From Fischerella sp. (GTDB taxonomy: Bacteria > Cyanobacteriota > Cyanobacteriia > Cyanobacteriales > Nostocaceae), in NCBI GenBank assembly GCA_026419705.1, contig JANZYY010000168.1:1-9690 (forward strand): a DNA stretch of 9,690 nucleotides. The letters are read 5' to 3'. The stretch's first letter is position 1, and every line of letters starts with the position of its first letter. Below are positions 7,130 to 9,690 of the stretch, piece by piece. The position numbers and the translations under genes are program-made. A model generated the notes under the pieces. That model saw only the letters and a program-made list of their open reading frames with translations. It was not told the DNA's origin and did no database searches.

Positions 7130-7563
7130 ACTAATTTTTTCCTCATTTTGATATGGCGAATATCAGCTTCTTCAAAAACTTCTCCTTCTTCTTGAAAACC
7201 TAGCTGCTGGTACAAACCTTTTATATATTCTTGAGCATGAATCACAACTTCTGGAATATTTTTGCTAGCTACAACTAAGAGTGCTGTTTCGGTAATTTTC
7301 TTGCCAATTCCTTGTCCTCTAGCCGTAGGCAAAACAGCTAGCCTTTCTATCTTCGCCGTTTTCTCATCCAAATATCTAATCCTAGCCGTTCCCACACATT
7401 CTCCGTCTAAATAAGCAATCAACTGCTCACACGTCTCATCTAGACCATCAAAATCTAAATCTTGTTTCACTCCTTGCTCTTTTTGAAAAACCTTCCTTCT
7501 AATTTCTTGAATATTCCGCAAATCTTCCGAAGAATCAGCAACTCTAATAATTGAACTCTTCAT
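7123..7563 (-). CDS. GNAT-family N-acetyltransferase (ElaA/YjcF-like)
   Basis: This is a 146-residue cytoplasmic GNAT protein that should move an acetyl group from acetyl-CoA to an amine of unknown identity. The acetyl-CoA pyrophosphate loop is RGQGIG (residues 82-87), preceded by the beta-strand IERLAVLPTA. Other family features are VFQKEQGVKQDLDFDGLDE near the N-terminus, VIHAQEYIKGLYQQLGF, and the ending FEEADIRHIKMRKK; this pattern fits the ElaA/YjcF branch. I chose the ATG at 7563, with AAGAG six bases upstream. The frame is open upstream to 7695, but that 44-residue extension is encoded by repeat DNA, contains no family sequence and is rejected. The last codons (L-V-C-stop) lie in the repeat array at 7123-7134. 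It is co-directional with the neighbours on both sides, but the gaps hold repeats, so it may have its own promoter. Confidence 0.88.
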   Translation of the reverse strand: MKSSIIRVADSSEDLRNIQEIRRKVFQKEQGVKQDLDFDGLDETCEQLIAYLDGECVGTARIRYLDEKTAKIERLAVLPTARGQGIGKKITETALLVVASKNIPEVVIHAQEYIKGLYQQLGFQEEGEVFEEADIRHIKMRKKLVC

Positions 7564-7569
7564 GAAAAT

Positions 7570-7700
7570 CTCTTGGCGTTCTTTGCGTCTTGGCGGTTCA
7601 ATTATAAAACAGGGTGGGCATTGCCCACTTCGTGTCTTAATGTCTTGGTGGTGAAAAAATGAATTTTCTTGAACCACAAAGACACAAAGACACAAAGAAA
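7570..7700. repeat. Composite inverted-repeat element upstream of the acetyltransferase gene
   Basis: A unit beginning TTGAACC and rich in CAAAGAC/CAAGAC words occurs on the minus strand at 7601-7570 and on the plus strand at 7669-7699, so the ends are inverted copies. A third copy runs inward on the minus strand at 7652-7628. It pairs with 7673-7697 at 21 of 25 positions, around a 20-base loop. The plus copy is itself a tandem of 8-mers (ACACAAAG). The perfect palindrome GTGGGCA-T-TGCCCAC sits at 7614-7628. No transposase is present. It looks like a small non-autonomous or structural repeat of the kind scattered through Nostocales genomes. Confidence 0.6.
7601..7606 (-). promoter_or_regulatory. 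Candidate -10 box for the acetyltransferase gene
   Basis: The minus strand reads TATAAT at 7606-7601, about 38 bases before the ATG at 7563. No convincing -35 box lies 16-19 bases upstream (AGTGGG or AAGTGG at best). If it is active, the repeat element would be carrying the promoter. Support is weak. Confidence 0.22.
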
Positions 7701-7744
7701 GCTGATTATTTGGGATCGCACCACCAAAGGGTTAGCATTGCCCA
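7612..7744. repeat. Imperfect 16-bp direct repeat GGGTNNGCATTGCCCA
   Basis: The copies at 7612-7627 and 7729-7744 match at 14 of 16 positions. The first abuts the inner hairpin (7628-7697), and the second lies 31 bases beyond it, just downstream of the proline-enzyme stop. They may be two copies of a common GGGCATTGCCCA-type cyanobacterial repeat or the boundaries of an old insertion. Confidence 0.45.
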
Positions 7745-7756
7745 TCCTAAAAAACT

Positions 7757-9690
7757 TTACTCTGCTCCTTCAATCGGTGCAAAACCTTGCCGCTGAATAT
7801 TCTCCGTCACCGTACGCGGTTCTAGGAATTGCAGCAAGTAATCAGGTCCGCCCGCTTTAGAACCAACTCCAGAAAGCTTGAAACCACCAAAAGGTTGCCG
7901 TGCAACTATAGCACCCGTAATGGTACGGTTAATATACAAATTCCCAACTTCAAACTCTTCCTGCGCTCTTTGAATGTGCGAAGGAGTTCGAGAGTAAAGT
8001 CCTCCAGTCAGGGCGTAGTTGGTATCGTTAGCAATTGCCAAAGCCTCTGAGAAATTTTTTGCCCTGATGACCGCGACAACGGGACCAAAAATTTCTTGTT
8101 GGGCGATGACTGCATTTGGCGACACATCTGTAAAAATCACCGGGCCGACAAAATATCCGTTCTCCGGTGCTGGCAATTCCAAAGCGACGTTTGCTTCTGC
8201 TTTGCCCTTTTCTATATATTCACGAATGCGATCGCGGGCGCTAGCATCAATCACAGGGCCTACTTGAGTACTGGGTAACTCTGCTTCCCCGATGTTAAGC
8301 GATTTTGTCGCCTCTACAAACCGTTGGACAAAAGTATCGTAAATGGCTGTGTGTACGATCACCCGCGAACAAGCCGAACATTTTTGACCGCTGTAACCAA
8401 ATGCTGACTGCACGACACCCGCAACTGCCTGGTCTAAATCAGCACTTTCATCAATAATAATCGCATTCTTGCCACCCATCTCGGCAATTACCCGCTTCAT
8501 ATGTTTTTGCAGAGGTTTAAGATTTGCCGCCTCTGCGTAGATTCTACAACCAACCTCTTGCGATCCCGTAAATACAATCAGATGGGTATCGGGATGGCTC
8601 ACCAAGTAAGCACCAACTTGAGAACCCTTCCCAGGTAAGTATTGAAATACACCTTTGGGTATCCCAGCTGCGACTAAAATTTCTGTCAGTTTCGCTGCAA
8701 TTACTGAGGATGTTTCCGCTGGTTTGAGGAGGGTACAATTACCAGTAACTAAAGCCGCGACAGTCATTCCCGTCGCGATCGCCAGTGGGAAATTCCAAGG
8801 AGAAATGACCACGGCAATTCCGCGAGGTTGGTAAATATAACGGTTTGTTTCACCGGGAACATCGTAATTATAACCTTGAGCGAGCCGTTCCATCTCAAGA
8901 GCATAATAGCGACAGAAGTCTATCGCCTCGCTAACTTCTGCATCTGCTTCCCGTACTGGCTTACCAACTTCCAACACGATCCAAGCGGCGAGTTCCGCAC
9001 GGCGCTGTTCCATCAACTCAGCTGCTTTTCGCAAGACCTCAGCACGTTGTCTGACAGGTGTTTTGCGCCAACCGGGAAACGCAGCTTTTGCTGCTTGCAT
9101 CGCTTTTTCCGCTTGTTCAACACCGATCAGTCCAACTTTACCAATTACCTCACTGTAATTTGAGGGGTTAAGAGAATCAATGATTTCCTGGGTGTTGACG
9201 TATTCGCCATTAATTAACGGAAGATAGGTTTGACCAAATTGCTGGCGAACAGTTTGCAAAGCTTGTTGGGATTTCTTTCTTGCCTGTTCCTTAGCATAAT
9301 CTGTATCTGCTGCACCAGTGAAGGAGGAGGGGGAGACAGAAACAGGGCCAGAGGGAGGGACTTTTCCGTCCCCTTGTCCCACTGTCGGTGGTGCTAACAA
9401 TTCCTCTACCGGACGATTTTCTAAATTTTGCCGCAAGAAGGAGCTATTCGCAGTATTCTCTAGCAAGCGACGAATCAAGTATGCCATCCCCGGAAGAAGT
9501 TCACCATAGGGACAGTAAACGCGGACGCGATAACCCCGATCGACTAAAGCTTTTGCTAGTTTATCGCCCATGCCGTAGAGAACTTGCATTTCAAAGCAGC
9601 GATGAGGGACTTTTAAACTTTCTGCGATTGCTATGGCATGAGCTTGCGATCGCACGTTATGGCTCCCAATCGCAGTATACACTGTCTCTT
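7757..9690 (-). CDS. putA: Bifunctional proline dehydrogenase / L-glutamate gamma-semialdehyde dehydrogenase, 5' end outside window
   Basis: This is the C-terminal part of a PutA-type enzyme that oxidises proline to glutamate, using FAD in the first domain and NAD in the second. The frame is open to the right edge (codons precede the GTG at 9682), so the true start lies outside; roughly 350 residues are probably missing. Numbering is from 9682. Residues 1-90 are the end of the proline dehydrogenase barrel, with GSHNVRSQA, YGMGD, YCPYGELLPGMAYLIRRLLEN and ANSSFLR. A variable linker (about 92-130) follows. The aldehyde dehydrogenase domain (about 150-625) has ISPWNFP (Asn297), GSQEVG (373-378), the general-base Glu401 in AEMGGKN, nucleophile Cys435 in GQKCSA, and EIFGP (530-534). 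It ends FKLSGVGSKAGG and EPRTVTENI, typical of this family. All expected aldehyde dehydrogenase catalytic residues are present. A 193-bp repeat-rich gap separates it from the acetyltransferase. Confidence 0.93.
   Translation of the reverse strand, partial: ETVYTAIGSHNVRSQAHAIAIAESLKVPHRCFEMQVLYGMGDKLAKALVDRGYRVRVYCPYGELLPGMAYLIRRLLENTANSSFLRQNLENRPVEELLAPPTVGQGDGKVPPSGPVSVSPSSFTGAADTDYAKEQARKKSQQALQTVRQQFGQTYLPLINGEYVNTQEIIDSLNPSNYSEVIGKVGLIGVEQAEKAMQAAKAAFPGWRKTPVRQRAEVLRKAAELMEQRRAELAAWIVLEVGKPVREADAEVSEAIDFCRYYALEMERLAQGYNYDVPGETNRYIYQPRGIAVVISPWNFPLAIATGMTVAALVTGNCTLLKPAETSSVIAAKLTEILVAAGIPKGVFQYLPGKGSQVGAYLVSHPDTHLIVFTGSQEVGCRIYAEAANLKPLQKHMKRVIAEMGGKNAIIIDESADLDQAVAGVVQSAFGYSGQKCSACSRVIVHTAIYDTFVQRFVEATKSLNIGEAELPSTQVGPVIDASARDRIREYIEKGKAEANVALELPAPENGYFVGPVIFTDVSPNAVIAQQEIFGPVVAVIRAKNFSEALAIANDTNYALTGGLYSRTPSHIQRAQEEFEVGNLYINRTITGAIVARQPFGGFKLSGVGSKAGGPDYLLQFLEPRTVTENIQRQGFAPIEGAE
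9318..9388. repeat. Repeat-like tract in the PutA inter-domain linker
   Basis: On the minus strand this stretch holds GTGGGACAAGGGGACG and CTCCCCCTCCTCCTTCACT. The second resembles CTCCCCCACTCCTTCACT in the intergenic tract near 841-860. It encodes a Gly/Pro/Ser-rich segment (residues 99-122) between the proline dehydrogenase and aldehyde dehydrogenase domains, in frame, where length variation would be harmless. Confidence 0.45.

Noticed and set aside
7564..7695. 44-residue N-terminal extension of the acetyltransferase
   Set aside because: The frame is open, but the DNA is the inverted-repeat element and the residues show no GNAT family features. The ATG at 7563 has a ribosome site and fits family length.
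7570..7700. CRISPR-like array
   Set aside because: The repeats are short, mixed in orientation and imperfect, and there are no uniform spacers or cas genes.
8828..9163. Plus-strand open frame of 111 codons opposite the proline enzyme, and similar antisense frames elsewhere
   Set aside because: These are shadows of strongly recognised genes on the other strand, with no ribosome site or recognisable protein features.

Overview
The window looks like chromosomal DNA from a filamentous, probably heterocyst-forming (Nostocales-type) cyanobacterium. I count fourteen complete HIP1 octamers (GCGATCGC) spread through genes on both strands. The spacers carry AT-rich heptamer arrays of the CCAACAA/CTAACAA kind, and the encoded proteins have a cyanobacterial style (multi-PAS/GAF hybrid kinase, GT39 protein with TPR tail, PutA fusion). 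The genus cannot be fixed from the sequence alone.

Layout. Positions 1-755 (minus strand) hold most of a BtuF-like cobalamin-binding protein that runs off the left edge. Positions 756-1140 are a divergent spacer with repeat tracts, a candidate promoter and two perfect 12-bp palindromes. Positions 1150-4326 (plus strand) encode a large hybrid sensor histidine kinase: degenerate REC, PAS, GAF, PAS, HisKA, HATPase and C-terminal REC. Positions 4327-4499 are a short spacer between convergent genes with no convincing terminator. On the minus strand, reading right to left, follow the 3' two thirds of a bifunctional proline dehydrogenase / glutamate-semialdehyde dehydrogenase (9690-7757, cut at the right edge), a small GNAT acetyltransferase (7563-7123) and a GT39-type membrane glycosyltransferase with TPR tail (7034-4500).

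How the genes relate. I see no single pathway. The three right-hand minus-strand genes are co-directional, but gaps of 193 and 88 bp filled with repeats separate them, so an operon is possible but not shown. The kinase has no adjacent response regulator gene in view and carries its own receiver domains. The cobalamin protein is divergent from it.

The most noteworthy feature is repeat DNA. Intergenic-type low-complexity tracts also occur in frame inside two genes: twice in the glycosyltransferase and once in the linker of the proline enzyme. A heptamer array supplies the stop codon of the acetyltransferase, and a composite inverted-repeat element supplies its upstream region. I found no RNA gene, CRISPR array, transposase or evident new defence or biosynthetic system.
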